Positions 52,737 to 62,006 are shown, counted from the stretch's first letter. The stretch is DNA of 64,000 nucleotides from an uncultured Butyricimonas sp. (GCA_944320555.1 CALUHX010000001.1:88240-152239); one strand, 5' to 3'. Translations and numbers: made by a program. The notes: generated from the letters alone by a model not told the origin.

Positions 52737-53198
52737 ATGAGCATGGACATCTCAGATTGGATTGCCTTTGGCAGCTTGTTGATAGCGCTATGTTCCGCAT
52801 TGGGGAGTTTTCTGTCCAACCGTAAAAAGTGGAGGGAACAGTCAGAGATAAACAAAAGGATATTGCAGGAGTACTCCGACAAAGAAGATGACAGGAAAAA
52901 AGCGTTGGTCTGTGCAAGTGCTTTTGAAGCCGGACGAAGTTGGAGGATACATATCGTCAATAATGGAGAAGGTATTGCCCGCAATATCCGATTTGTCTCC
53001 GAAGACATCGAGAATGACGGAGCAATATATATCCATCCAGAGAACCCCCGATACCCCATACTGAATCCGGATGATTCATGGAACATCGTCCTGCATCTCG
53101 CCAATGGACACAACCCGGCACCGATTGTGAAACTGATATGGGATGACGAATTCGGCAAGGACAGGGAAAGAGAGCAGGCATTAGACCTCACTTTTTGA
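52737..53198 (+). CDS. Membrane-anchored protein of lysogeny region
   Basis: A 153-residue protein from ATG 52737 (MSMDISDWIAFGSLLIALC). It has one N-terminal transmembrane segment and a coiled-coil linker (REQSEINKRILQEYSDKEDDRKK). The C-terminal beta-domain (HIVNNGEGIARNIRFVSEDI; ILNPDDSWNIVLHLANGH) resembles Ig-like domains. Function unknown. Confidence 0.6.
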   Translation: MSMDISDWIAFGSLLIALCSALGSFLSNRKKWREQSEINKRILQEYSDKEDDRKKALVCASAFEAGRSWRIHIVNNGEGIARNIRFVSEDIENDGAIYIHPENPRYPILNPDDSWNIVLHLANGHNPAPIVKLIWDDEFGKDREREQALDLTF

Positions 53199-53218
53199 AA
53201 TGATTTTTAAGACATGAA

Positions 53219-53491
53219 ATGGAAAATATGAGAATATCGACAGACATCATTGAAGGGCGAATAAAGCTCACAGGTATGCGATCAAAAAATTTGATCACAT
53301 ATCGACAAAAAAGGACAAGGGCAAATAAGCCCCGTAGAGGCGTTATAATCTCCGAGGCAATGAAAGTATCATCGAACATTCATTTGTCGATTTTAGGGCA
53401 TACTGAAAGCCTGTACGGGCATTTATCGCAGACAGACAAAGAAGTCATTTCGACTTATGGAGGAAATATGACGATGAAAATAACTGTATAG
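53219..53491 (+). CDS. Small basic protein near prophage end
   Basis: A 90-residue basic protein (NLITYRQKRTRANKPRRGVIISEAMKV). It lies 21 bases after the membrane protein gene. Its family is not recognised. It may be the last phage gene, or a host or remnant gene. Confidence 0.4.
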   Translation: MENMRISTDIIEGRIKLTGMRSKNLITYRQKRTRANKPRRGVIISEAMKVSSNIHLSILGHTESLYGHLSQTDKEVISTYGGNMTMKITV

Positions 53492-53600
53492 CAATAAAAT
53501 AGATGTTGACAAACTGTTGCACGAAATTGCACAACTCATTGAAAAGCAACCGGACTTCGCTGCCGCCCAAGCCGCAATCAAACACACGGCAGAGAAGTAA
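53484..53600 (+). other. Start-less coding remnant near the prophage boundary
   Basis: A 38-codon open stretch, in a frame different from the previous gene, reads DVDKLLHEIAQLIEKQPDFA and ends IKHTAEK then TAA. It looks protein-like but has no ATG or GTG start, only CTG or TTG, and its frame is closed just upstream. It could be the tail of a host gene cut by integration or a decayed gene. Confidence 0.35.
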
Positions 53601-53623
53601 TTTCTCTTGCCACTTCAATATTC

Positions 53624-53655
53624 AAATAAACCCGATACCCATATCGGGTTTATTT
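53624..53655. terminator. Strong terminator before meaB
   Basis: A perfect 14-bp stem (53624-53637 with 53642-53655) with a CCCA loop, followed by a T run on the plus strand and an A-rich flank for the other direction. It insulates the prophage from the host meaB gene. Confidence 0.85.
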
Positions 53656-53688
53656 TTATCTTCGCGATAGAAATCAAAACATAGAAGT

Positions 53689-54798
53689 ATGCAACAAAAT
53701 ATAGAACATCCAGAGAATGACGCTTGTTATGAAGGGTTGACCGTCAACAGGGGCGTTGAGCAACCCAATGTGGTGAACCCCGCCATCGCCGAACGCCTGA
53801 AACGCCTTCACAAACAGACGCTGACTACCGACGATTACGTGAACGGCATTCTACGAGGGAACATCAACGTGCTCAGCCAGGCAATCACGCTCGTGGAAAG
53901 TGCCAGAATGGATCACCAGGACATGGCCCAGGAAGTCATCAGACGCTGCCTCCCCAATTCGGGCAAATCCGTACGCATCGGCATCACCGGCGTGCCGGGG
54001 GCGGGCAAAAGCACGTTCATCGAGGCCTTCGGGAAATTCCTCACAAGCGAGGGGCACAAAATCGCCGTCCTCGCCATCGATCCCAGCAGCGAGCGTTCCA
54101 AGGGAAGCATCCTCGGCGACAAGACCCGCATGGAGGAATTGTCCCGCGACCCCCGCGCCTATATACGCCCTTCCCCCTCGGCCGGCTCACTGGGCGGAGT
54201 GGCCCGCAAAACCCGCGAGGCCATGCTGCTGTGCGAGGCTGCGGGATACGACATCATTTTAATCGAGACCGTGGGCGTGGGACAAAGCGAGACGGCCGTG
54301 CACTCGATGGTCGACTTTTTCCTGCTCATGCAAATCGCCGGAGCCGGTGACGAATTGCAAGGCATCAAGCGGGGAATCATGGAAATGGCCGACAGCATCA
54401 TCATCAACAAGGCCGACGGCAACAACATCCAACGCTCCGAACTGGCCAAGGGGCAATTGCAAAGCGCGCTGCATTTCTTCCCGCCCCACGAGTCGGGCGT
54501 GGAGCCCAAAGTGCTGACTTGCTCCTCATACGAGAAAACAGGCATCAAGGAAATCTGGGACAACATACTGCATTACTGTAGCGAGACCCAACAAAACGGT
54601 TACTTTGACTCGCACCGTTGCGAGCAGGCCAAGTATTGGATGTACGAAACCATCAACGAACAGTTGCGCAACCGCTTCTACCAAGTACAAAAAGACGAAC
54701 TTCTAAAAGCGGAGGACAACGTAATGCACAACCGCGAAAGTTCATTCGCCGCAGCATTCCGCCTCCTTGACGATTATTTCAAAAAAGACATCAAATAG
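53689..54798 (+). CDS. meaB: MeaB/ArgK-family GTPase, methylmalonyl-CoA mutase chaperone
   Basis: A 369-residue G3E GTPase. The P-loop is GVPGAGKST (about 102-110). The mutase-chaperone pattern DPSSERSKGSILGDKTRM and a MVDFFLLMQIAGAGDELQGIK strand follow, then NKADGNN, the guanine-binding NKxD. MeaB protects and reloads cobalamin in methylmalonyl-CoA mutase, used in propionate metabolism of Bacteroidales. This is the first host gene after the prophage and is visibly more GC-rich. A TATCTTCG sequence at 53657-53664 may be its -7 box. Confidence 0.9.
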   Translation: MQQNIEHPENDACYEGLTVNRGVEQPNVVNPAIAERLKRLHKQTLTTDDYVNGILRGNINVLSQAITLVESARMDHQDMAQEVIRRCLPNSGKSVRIGITGVPGAGKSTFIEAFGKFLTSEGHKIAVLAIDPSSERSKGSILGDKTRMEELSRDPRAYIRPSPSAGSLGGVARKTREAMLLCEAAGYDIILIETVGVGQSETAVHSMVDFFLLMQIAGAGDELQGIKRGIMEMADSIIINKADGNNIQRSELAKGQLQSALHFFPPHESGVEPKVLTCSSYEKTGIKEIWDNILHYCSETQQNGYFDSHRCEQAKYWMYETINEQLRNRFYQVQKDELLKAEDNVMHNRESSFAAAFRLLDDYFKKDIK

Positions 54799-54828
54799 GG
54801 AAAAAAGAACCGTGCCCAAACAACCAAT

Positions 54829-54949
54829 CATACCCCTCCGTCTGCTTCGTAACCACCTCCCCTGTTTCAGGGGAGGATTAAATACTTGAACAGCCACGCT
54901 GTTCCACTCTCCCTCCCAAGGGAGCACTCCGAAGGGAGGGCGGGGTATG
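54829..54949. repeat. Palindrome-rich intergenic element
   Basis: A 121-base element in the gap between meaB and ispF, bounded by inverted ends CATACCCC and GGGGTATG. It contains two internal hairpins (CCTCCCC/GGGGAGG and CCCTCCC/GGGAGGG). It resembles repeated intergenic elements or small non-autonomous elements of Bacteroidales. No protein is predicted. Confidence 0.5.
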
Positions 54950-54977
54950 AAAATCTTATTCCAACACATCTTTTTAC

Positions 54978-55457
54978 TCACAACTTTATCAAGAGAACCG
55001 ACGCATAGGCGGACACGCCTTCTTCCCTGCCCTCAAAACCCAATCGCTCCGTGGTGGTGGCTTTGATAGTCACATCCTCGACATCCATCTCAAGAATCTC
55101 GGCTAGACATTGCCGCATCTCGTACACCCGCGCCCTTATCTTAGGCCGCTGGAGGCATATCACGCAATCTATGTTGCCAATGGAAAACCCTTTGTTTTCC
55201 AACATCTCATAGACCTTGCGCAAAAGGATTTTACTGTCAATGCCCTTGTAAGCGGCGTCCGTGTCGGGGAAATACGTCCCTATGTCATCCAAACCCGCCG
55301 CGCCAAGCAAGGCGTCGCAAATAGCGTGAATCAACACGTCGCCATCCGAATGCGCCACACATCCCTTGTCATGTTCCAACTTGATTCCCCCAATCCACAA
55401 GTCCAGTCCGGGGGCCAACCGGTGAACGTCTATTCCAATTCCTGTCTTTATTTTCAT
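54978..55457 (-). CDS. ispF: 2-C-methyl-D-erythritol 2,4-cyclodiphosphate synthase
   Basis: A 159-residue enzyme from ATG 55457 (MKIKTGIGIDVHRL). Motifs are GIDVHRL with the zinc-binding Asp and His, AHSDGDVLIHAICDALLGA with the third zinc ligand, and KATTTERLGFEGREEGVSAYA. It makes MEcPP in the non-mevalonate isoprenoid pathway. The frame extends to 55496, but the usual family length begins at the chosen ATG. Confidence 0.93.
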   Translation of the reverse strand: MKIKTGIGIDVHRLAPGLDLWIGGIKLEHDKGCVAHSDGDVLIHAICDALLGAAGLDDIGTYFPDTDAAYKGIDSKILLRKVYEMLENKGFSIGNIDCVICLQRPKIRARVYEMRQCLAEILEMDVEDVTIKATTTERLGFEGREEGVSAYASVLLIKL

Positions 55458-55561
55458 TTTGCCTTCGTTTTGACACGCAATTATACGAAATTTCAAACAA
55501 AATCACCGACACCCTCGCGTTTTTGTTTCAAGTTTCCCCGAACAAATCGGCGGGGAAAGTA

Positions 55562-55591
55562 TTGTTTTGCGTCCGTCTTTCACTACATTTG
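55562..55591 (+). promoter_or_regulatory. murF promoter
   Basis: TTG at 55562-55564, 19 bases, then TACATTTG at 55584-55591. It lies 27 bases before ATG 55619 and excludes a longer murF start. Confidence 0.7.
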
Positions 55592-55618
55592 TGACGTGGA
55601 TTGAATTTTCTGACACAC

Positions 55619-56929
55619 ATGGAAACGATCAAACGAATTTACGAGGCATTCTGCCGAGGGGGACGGATCACCACGGATTCCCGTGACATTCAAGCTGGCG
55701 ACATCTTCATCGCCTTAAAGGGCGAGTCGCACGACGGCAACACATTCGCAGAAAAAGCCATAGCCTCCGGCGCCGCCTACGCCATTGTGGACGAGGCGGA
55801 ACACGCCGACGGAACGCGGCGCCTGCTGGTTCCAGACGGATTGCAATTCCTACAACAACTGGCACGCCACCACCGCCGTCAATTGAAAATTCCCATTTTG
55901 GGTATCACGGGCACGAACGGCAAGACGACAACCAAAGAATTGTGTCACGCCGTCTTGTCGAAAAAATACCGGACCACCGCCACCAAAGGCAATCTCAACA
56001 ATCATATCGGCGTGCCATTGACCTTGTTGAGCATGACCGCCGAAACGCAATTCGGAATCGTAGAAATGGGCGCCAACCACCCGGGAGAAATCCAAACACT
56101 GTGCGACATCGCCGAGCCGGACTACGGCATCATCACCAACATCGGGAGCGCCCACTTGGAGGGATTCGGCAACCAGGAAAACATCGTCCGCACCAAACGG
56201 GCCTTGTACGAGGCCGTCAACGCCCGCCACGGCACCTTGTTCGTGAACGGGCGCGACGCATTGCTGACAGCGCAAACCGCCAAGCTGCATCCTCGCCTTC
56301 AAGCCAGAATCGTCACATACGGCACGGACAGCTGCTTCGCCAACGGCGAAATCGCCCAGTCCGTTCCCTTTCTCGTGTTCACGCTGAAAACCAGCAAAGG
56401 ACACCTCTACGTGCGCACAAAACTCATCGGGGGCTACAACTTCGACAATGCCATGGCGGCCACTGCCGTCGGGTTGTATTTCGACATCGACCCGCTGGAC
56501 ATCCAAGCCGCCATAGAGGGATACTCGCCTTCGAACATGCGCTCTCAATTGTTGAAAACGACACGCAACACCGTCATCCTCGACGCTTACAACGCCAATC
56601 CGAGCAGCATGGCCGTCGCCATCGAAAATTTCGGGGAGATACGGCACCCCCGCAAGATAATCATCGCAGGAGAAATGAGGGAATTGGGTGCCGACACGGC
56701 GAATGCCCACAGGAAGGTGCTGGAGCAAATCAAGCGCCTTGCCATTCCACAGACATTCACCGTGGGCAAGGCCTTCAAGGCCGTCGCCGAGGATTTTCCC
56801 GGAGTGACCCGCTTCGAGGACACAGACGCCCTTGTCTGTTTCCTGAAGCAACACCCCGTCTCCGACGCCTTCCTGCTCGTGAAAGGCTCGAGAGGCAACA
56901 AATTAGAACAAATCATAGAATACCTATAA
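55619..56929 (+). CDS. murF: UDP-MurNAc-tripeptide:D-alanyl-D-alanine ligase
   Basis: A 436-residue Mur ligase from ATG 55619 (METIKRIYEAFCRGG). N-terminal ITTDSRDIQAGDIFIALKGE binds UDP-MurNAc-tripeptide, GITGTNGKTTTKEL is the ATP P-loop, IVEMGANHPGEI is the MurF signature, and LDAYNANPSSM with VKGSRGNKLE closes the active site. It adds D-Ala-D-Ala to the cell-wall precursor in the cytoplasm. The next gene begins 10 bases downstream. Confidence 0.93.
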   Translation: METIKRIYEAFCRGGRITTDSRDIQAGDIFIALKGESHDGNTFAEKAIASGAAYAIVDEAEHADGTRRLLVPDGLQFLQQLARHHRRQLKIPILGITGTNGKTTTKELCHAVLSKKYRTTATKGNLNNHIGVPLTLLSMTAETQFGIVEMGANHPGEIQTLCDIAEPDYGIITNIGSAHLEGFGNQENIVRTKRALYEAVNARHGTLFVNGRDALLTAQTAKLHPRLQARIVTYGTDSCFANGEIAQSVPFLVFTLKTSKGHLYVRTKLIGGYNFDNAMAATAVGLYFDIDPLDIQAAIEGYSPSNMRSQLLKTTRNTVILDAYNANPSSMAVAIENFGEIRHPRKIIIAGEMRELGADTANAHRKVLEQIKRLAIPQTFTVGKAFKAVAEDFPGVTRFEDTDALVCFLKQHPVSDAFLLVKGSRGNKLEQIIEYL

Positions 56930-56939
56930 AAAAGACCCC

Positions 56940-57674
56940 ATGAACGAAAGAGTTGTTATCATACCCACATACAACGAGAAAGAGAACATCGAAAAAATCA
57001 TTCGCTATGTCTTCGGGTTGCGGCCGCGTTTCGACATCCTTATCATCGAGGACAGCTCTCCCGATGGCACGGGAGCCATCGTGAGAGGCCTGCAACAAGA
57101 ATTTCCCGCCCTGCACATGATCGAGCGCAAAGGGAAATTGGGCCTCGGCACGGCATACATCACTGGATTCAAATGGGCCTTGGAACACGGATACGACTAT
57201 ATTTTCGAAATGGACGCCGACTTCTCGCACAATCCCGACGACCTCGTGCGCCTCTACGACGCATGCAGGAACGGCGAAGGCGACATGGCCATCGGCTCCC
57301 GTTACGTGACCGGGGTCAACGTGGTGAACTGGCCCATGGGACGGGTTCTCATGTCTTATTTTGCCTCCAAATACGTGCGTCTCATCACGGGCATGCGAAT
57401 CCACGACGCCACGGCCGGATTCGTGTGCTACACCCGGCGGGTGCTGGAAGCCATCAATCTGGACAGAATCCGCTTCAAGGGATATGCCTTCCAGATAGAG
57501 ATGAAATTCACCGCATGGACGTTGGGATTCAAATTGAAAGAAGTGCCCATCATTTTCACCGACCGCACACTGGGCACATCCAAAATGAGCGGCGGAATAT
57601 TCAACGAGGCATTCTGGGGCGTCATCACCATGAAACTGCGCAGCCTCGGCAAGAAAAAAAGAAAACAACCTTAA
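56940..57674 (+). CDS. Polyprenol-phosphate mannose/glucose synthase-like GT2
   Basis: A 244-residue GT2 glycosyltransferase, closest in form to dolichyl-phosphate mannose synthases: VIIPTYNEKENI at the N-terminus, LIIEDSSPDGTG, FEMDADFSHNPDDL with the DxD, and IGSRYVTG. It transfers a sugar from a nucleotide donor to a polyprenol phosphate at the membrane. No long membrane segment is present. It lies between murF and the dihydroorotase in one operon. Confidence 0.85.
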   Translation: MNERVVIIPTYNEKENIEKIIRYVFGLRPRFDILIIEDSSPDGTGAIVRGLQQEFPALHMIERKGKLGLGTAYITGFKWALEHGYDYIFEMDADFSHNPDDLVRLYDACRNGEGDMAIGSRYVTGVNVVNWPMGRVLMSYFASKYVRLITGMRIHDATAGFVCYTRRVLEAINLDRIRFKGYAFQIEMKFTAWTLGFKLKEVPIIFTDRTLGTSKMSGGIFNEAFWGVITMKLRSLGKKKRKQP

Positions 57675-57685
57675 TGACACACACC

Positions 57686-59020
57686 ATGAAACGACTTATT
57701 CACGGCGGCACAATCATCAATGAAGGAAGAATGTTCACGGGCGACATTCTCGTGAGCGGCGACAAAATCGAAAGCGTGACGGAAGGCCCCGCCGACCTCC
57801 CCGAAGAAGACATTGAACGCATCGACGCCACGGGCAAATTCGTCATCCCGGGAGTCATCGACGACCAAGTCCATTTCCGCGAGCCGGGCCTCACCCACAA
57901 GGGCGATATCGGCGAGGGAAGCCGCGCCGCCGCCGCCGGAGGAGTCACCTCGTTCATGGACATGCCCAACGTGTCGCCGGCCACGACGACCAACGAGTTG
58001 CTGCAGGCCAAACAGGAAATCGCCGCCGCCCACTCGGTGGTGAATTATTCGTTCTACCTCGGCGCCAGCCAAAACAACATTGAGGAAATCCGCCGGGCGG
58101 ATCCGCGGACAACGTGCGGAATCAAAGTCTTCATGGGCTCCTCCACCGGCAATCTGTTGGTGGACGCGCCCACAGCCTTGGAGCGCATCTTTGCGGAGTC
58201 CCCTCTGTTGATCGCCACCCATTGCGAGGACAACACCATAATCAAAGCCAACCTCGAAAAATACAAACAAATATACGGCGACGACATCCCCCCCGCCTGC
58301 CATCCCCTGATTCGCAGCCGGGAGTGCTGTCTTGCCAGCTCGTCTTTGGCTGCCGCACTCGCCCGAAAGCACCACGCCCGATTGCACATTCTGCATCTGA
58401 GCACAAAAGAGGAAATCGGTTTGCTAGACACCGGCGACCGCCAAAAGAAACACGTGACGGGCGAAGTCTGTGTCCACCACCTATGGTTCAACGACAACGC
58501 CTACCACCAAAAAGGCAACCTTGTGCGTTGGAATCCAGCCATCAAAACGGAAGAGGACCGGCAAGCCCTTCTGCGAGCTTTACGGGAGGACCGCATCGAT
58601 GTCGTCGCCACCGACCACGCCCCCCATCTCCTCTCCGAAAAAGAGGGTCCCTACACAAAAGCAGCCAGCGGAGGGCCGATGGTGCAACACTCTCTCCCCG
58701 TGATGTTTGAACTGGCCAAGCGGGGTGAAATCTCTTTCGAGGAGGTCATCGACAAAATGTGTCACGCCCCCGCCGACGTGTTCCGCATCGACAACCGGGG
58801 TTATCTGCGGAAAGGCTACAAGGCCGACATCGTCATTGTCGAAAAACAACCGTGGACCGTCACGAAGGACAATATCCGCTACAAATGCGGCTGGTCGCCA
58901 TTGGAAGGTGTCACTCTCACATACAAAGTGCGCACAACCATTGTGAACGGCCGAACCGTGTACGACAACGGAGCCATCGACGAAAACGCCCGGGGCGAAT
59001 TGCTCACATTTCATCCGTGA
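57686..59020 (+). CDS. pyrC: Dihydroorotase
   Basis: A 444-residue amidohydrolase. Metal-binding DDQVHFREPGLTHKGD, AGGVTSFMDMPN, ATHCEDN, LHILHLSTKEE, and the catalytic Asp in VVATDHAPHLLSEKE are seen. It forms dihydroorotate in pyrimidine synthesis. ATG 57686 (MKRLIHGG) is taken as start; ATG 57674 overlaps the stop of the transferase gene and is an alternative. Residue spacing fits type I dihydroorotases. Confidence 0.9.
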   Translation: MKRLIHGGTIINEGRMFTGDILVSGDKIESVTEGPADLPEEDIERIDATGKFVIPGVIDDQVHFREPGLTHKGDIGEGSRAAAAGGVTSFMDMPNVSPATTTNELLQAKQEIAAAHSVVNYSFYLGASQNNIEEIRRADPRTTCGIKVFMGSSTGNLLVDAPTALERIFAESPLLIATHCEDNTIIKANLEKYKQIYGDDIPPACHPLIRSRECCLASSSLAAALARKHHARLHILHLSTKEEIGLLDTGDRQKKHVTGEVCVHHLWFNDNAYHQKGNLVRWNPAIKTEEDRQALLRALREDRIDVVATDHAPHLLSEKEGPYTKAASGGPMVQHSLPVMFELAKRGEISFEEVIDKMCHAPADVFRIDNRGYLRKGYKADIVIVEKQPWTVTKDNIRYKCGWSPLEGVTLTYKVRTTIVNGRTVYDNGAIDENARGELLTFHP

Positions 59021-59034
59021 GCACGCCCCAAGGC

Positions 59035-60018
59035 TCAGAACACCAGCAAAATCCCCGAAGCCAACAGCAAAAGGAAAAACACGCACCCCACCCATTGGCG
59101 GCGGAGCACGATAAAATACCGCGACAGCACATAGGCAAGCGGCAGAAAAACCACCAACAGCACCTCTTGGCTCTCAAAAGGGATAAAAAACAAGGAACTG
59201 CCGACAAACAGCAACATCGACATCACGGAATACATGCCCCGCCGCTGGGAAATGACCATCGATGACGATTTAGGCCACATCCCCCCCAAAGCGACCAGCA
59301 ACAATGCGGCCAAAAGCACGAACACCCCTGCCTGCCCGGACATGACCTCCCAAAAATCAACGCCGCTCTTCAAATTGTCCATAAACAAGAGAAGCGCGCC
59401 GGCCAACTCTCCGTTGTAAAAATAATAGGCTCCGGTCAACAGAACCACAGCCGCCACTCCCACCAAAAAAGCCATGAAATCTTTAAACATTCCTCTGCCT
59501 GAAAACGACATGGACACAACCGCCCACGGCAGCAACATCACCAACTTCGGGCACAACAAAACCGCCGCGGCAATCAGCCCTCCGAAATCGGAAAGAGGAG
59601 CGTTCCGGTTTGAATCGGCGATAGCCGCCTGCAACCGTCCCAACGCCCCCGTGACACACACCGCCGCCCACAAATAACCGCTCATCCCGTAATGGCACAC
59701 CGTGCCCGCCGCCAATAAAGAATAAATCAAAGCGGGCAAAGCCGTCTGCTGCCCAAGAAACTGGTACTTGTTCGCCACCCAAAAGACAAAAAACGCCAAA
59801 AGCAGCAACAACAAAAGCCCCGCCATTTTTCCGCCGGTTCCTTCAAACAATCCGGCAAGAAAAGACAAGGACAAAACACCCTCCCCCTCGCAAGGGAGGG
59901 TCTTCACGCCCATCCCAAAATACACCCCCGCAATGGCGGCCACCACAAACGGCAGCCAATACAGCAGATACACGTTTTTCGATTTAAGCAACGCAACGAG
60001 TCTCATTCCCGCGGCCAT
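59035..60018 (-). CDS. Polytopic membrane protein (DUF6427-like)
   Basis: A 327-residue protein with about ten hydrophobic segments (YWLPFVVAAIAGVYFG, AGLLLLLLLAFFVFWVA and others). Its start overlaps the purD stop by 1 base, so it is coupled to purD. It resembles uncharacterised membrane proteins linked with purine genes in Bacteroidetes. A GC-rich hairpin at about 59879-59902 codes for TLPCEGEGV near residue 40, like repeat-derived insertions. Confidence 0.75.
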   Translation of the reverse strand: MAAGMRLVALLKSKNVYLLYWLPFVVAAIAGVYFGMGVKTLPCEGEGVLSLSFLAGLFEGTGGKMAGLLLLLLLAFFVFWVANKYQFLGQQTALPALIYSLLAAGTVCHYGMSGYLWAAVCVTGALGRLQAAIADSNRNAPLSDFGGLIAAAVLLCPKLVMLLPWAVVSMSFSGRGMFKDFMAFLVGVAAVVLLTGAYYFYNGELAGALLLFMDNLKSGVDFWEVMSGQAGVFVLLAALLLVALGGMWPKSSSMVISQRRGMYSVMSMLLFVGSSLFFIPFESQEVLLVVFLPLAYVLSRYFIVLRRQWVGCVFFLLLLASGILLVF

Positions 60019-61286
60019 TACAAATCAAAACCGATATCCCGGCGGAAATTCACCCCCTCGAAACGAATCTTGCCCACGTTACTATAGGACTGCGCCAAAG
60101 CCTCCCGCATTGTCTCGCCGAAAGAACTGACGGCAAGCACGCGTCCTCCGTTCGTCAACAAACGTCCGTCTTTCCGCTTTGTCCCGGCATGAAACACCAT
60201 GCTGCCCTCCACATTCTCCAATCCCGTGATTTCCATTCCCTTCTTATAACTTCCTGGATAACCGGCCGACACCAGCATGACCGTCACGCAATAACGGTCG
60301 TCCTGTCCGAATGCCGCCTTCTCCAACTGTCCCTTGGCCATCTCTTCAAACAGAGTGAGAATATCCGCTTTCAATCTCGGCATGACCACCTCCGTCTCCG
60401 GATCGCCCATCCGCACATTATATTCAATCACATAAGGCTCGCCCTCCACGTTCATCAATCCGAAAAAGATGAACCCCTTGTAATCAATCCCTTCCGCACG
60501 CAAGCCCTCTACCGTTGGACGAATGATGCGCTCCTCCACTTTCCGGTTAAACTCCTCATCGGCGAACGGCACCGGCGAAACGGCACCCATGCCCCCAGTG
60601 TTCAATCCCGTGTCGCCCTCACCCACGCGCTTGTAATCCTTCGCCGAGCCCAGAACCTTATACGTCTTACCGTCCGTCAAGACGAACACCGACAACTCGA
60701 TTCCTTTCAAAAACTCCTCGATGACGACCTGATTGCCGGCCTTTCCGAATTTTCCGTCCAGCATGGCGTTCAATTCCCGCTTGGCCTCTTCCAAATCGTC
60801 CAAGATAAGCACACCTTTCCCCGCCGCCAGCCCGTCTGCCTTCAGCACGTAAGGCGGTTTCACCCGTTCCAGGAACTCCACGCCTTGCGTCACGCTATCC
60901 CTCGTCACCGTTGTGTGGCGCGCCGTCGGAATTCCATGTCTCGTCATGAATTCCTTGGCGAAATCCTTGCTTCCCTCCAGTCGTGCCCCGGCCTTTCCCG
61001 GTCCCACAATCATCAAATCGGGGAATCGTCCGTCCGCCTCGAAATAGTCTCGCACGCCTTCCACCAGTGGATCCTCCGGCCCCACCACCAGCATGTCAAT
61101 ATCCTTCTCTTTCACGAATGCGGCTAACGCCTCGAAATCCGTCACCTTCAAATCCACGTTCTCAGCCACCTCCTCCGTCCCCGCATTGCCGGGTGCCACG
61201 TACAACTTTGTCAACCTCTCGCTCTCCTTTATCTTCCAAGCGAGGGCGTGCTCCCGCCCCCCGCTTCCTAACAACAATACTTTCAT
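60018..61286 (-). CDS. purD: Phosphoribosylamine-glycine ligase
   Basis: A 422-residue ATP-grasp enzyme of purine synthesis. VLLLGSGGREHALAWKI is the N-terminal signature. VVGPEDPLV, VLKADGLAAGKGV (ATP-grasp), GGMGAVSPV and YNVRMGDPETEVV are conserved. It joins phosphoribosylamine to glycine. The start follows a promoter at 61325-61332. Confidence 0.95.
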   Translation of the reverse strand: MKVLLLGSGGREHALAWKIKESERLTKLYVAPGNAGTEEVAENVDLKVTDFEALAAFVKEKDIDMLVVGPEDPLVEGVRDYFEADGRFPDLMIVGPGKAGARLEGSKDFAKEFMTRHGIPTARHTTVTRDSVTQGVEFLERVKPPYVLKADGLAAGKGVLILDDLEEAKRELNAMLDGKFGKAGNQVVIEEFLKGIELSVFVLTDGKTYKVLGSAKDYKRVGEGDTGLNTGGMGAVSPVPFADEEFNRKVEERIIRPTVEGLRAEGIDYKGFIFFGLMNVEGEPYVIEYNVRMGDPETEVVMPRLKADILTLFEEMAKGQLEKAAFGQDDRYCVTVMLVSAGYPGSYKKGMEITGLENVEGSMVFHAGTKRKDGRLLTNGGRVLAVSSFGETMREALAQSYSNVGKIRFEGVNFRRDIGFDL

Positions 61287-61324
61287 ATCTTTTCGTTTTA
61301 CTTGATTTCCGTCATCATTTCCCG

Positions 61325-61332
61325 CAAAGATA
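61325..61332 (-). promoter_or_regulatory. -7 box of purD promoter
   Basis: TATCTTTG on the minus strand, 39 bases before the purD ATG. The -33 region is weak. Confidence 0.55.
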
Positions 61333-61474
61333 ACCCATTTTTTCCATTCCCGTCACCAAACCACCCCGCCAATATAAATTTGGCAAATTTACACCGCCTT
61401 TCTTTGAAAGCATGGAAATCATTACGATATTTGCGTCACGATGATTACGAAGCAACAAAATAGAAACAATATAA

Positions 61475-61999
61475 ATGTTCGCATCGTCCAAGAGTCCGTT
61501 TTACCCAAGCACGCAACAGCTTACCATCGACACGATTGACCGTGAAGAATACGCCCGCCTCGCGATAGTGCATTTCGCAAAACACAACGTAAAATTTCCC
61601 CATGAGGTCTTCGATGCGATTTATGACAATTATGAGGGCCATACATGGTATGTGCAATGCCTCCTCAACCGGCTGTATGGCTACTCCCGTGATGTGGACA
61701 TGGATTTAGTCGCATACGCCACCCGACAAATCATCTCGGAATTGAGCTACCCGTATGCCGACTTGTTAAAAGCCTACCCCATAGGCCAGGTCCGTTTATT
61801 GAAAGCCATCGCCCGGGAAGGCTGCGTCAAGGAGATATTGTCCGGCAACTTCATCAGCAGACACCAACTCCGCGCGGCCAGCAGTGTGAGCACCTCACTG
61901 AAAAAGTTGCTCGACAACGAATTGGTCTACCCATCCGCCAATGGCTACACCGTCTACGACCGCTTCATGGACCTGTGGCTGCGCACGCAACCCTTCTAA
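61475..61999 (+). pseudogene. C-terminal remnant of an AAA-type ATPase
   Basis: A 174-residue frame matching the C-terminal half of a common Bacteroidetes ATPase family (FASSKSPFYPSTQQL, then a winged-helix end with ISRHQLRAASSVSTSLKKLLDNELVY). The P-loop-containing N-terminal half, which full-length members have, is absent and is not found upstream. The gene is therefore probably truncated and inactive. Confidence 0.65.
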
Positions 62000-62006
62000 C
62001 CTCAAC

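Noticed and set aside
55850..56943. Long frames antisense to or overlapping murF (334 and 333 codons)
   Set aside because: They arise from the GC-rich coding bias of murF; their translations are Arg/His-rich or low-complexity and show no motifs, while murF itself has all family motifs.
57173..57685. N-terminal 171 codons of the dihydroorotase frame
   Set aside because: They overlap the glycosyltransferase gene in another frame and read as Arg-rich noise; homology begins at MKRLIHGG.
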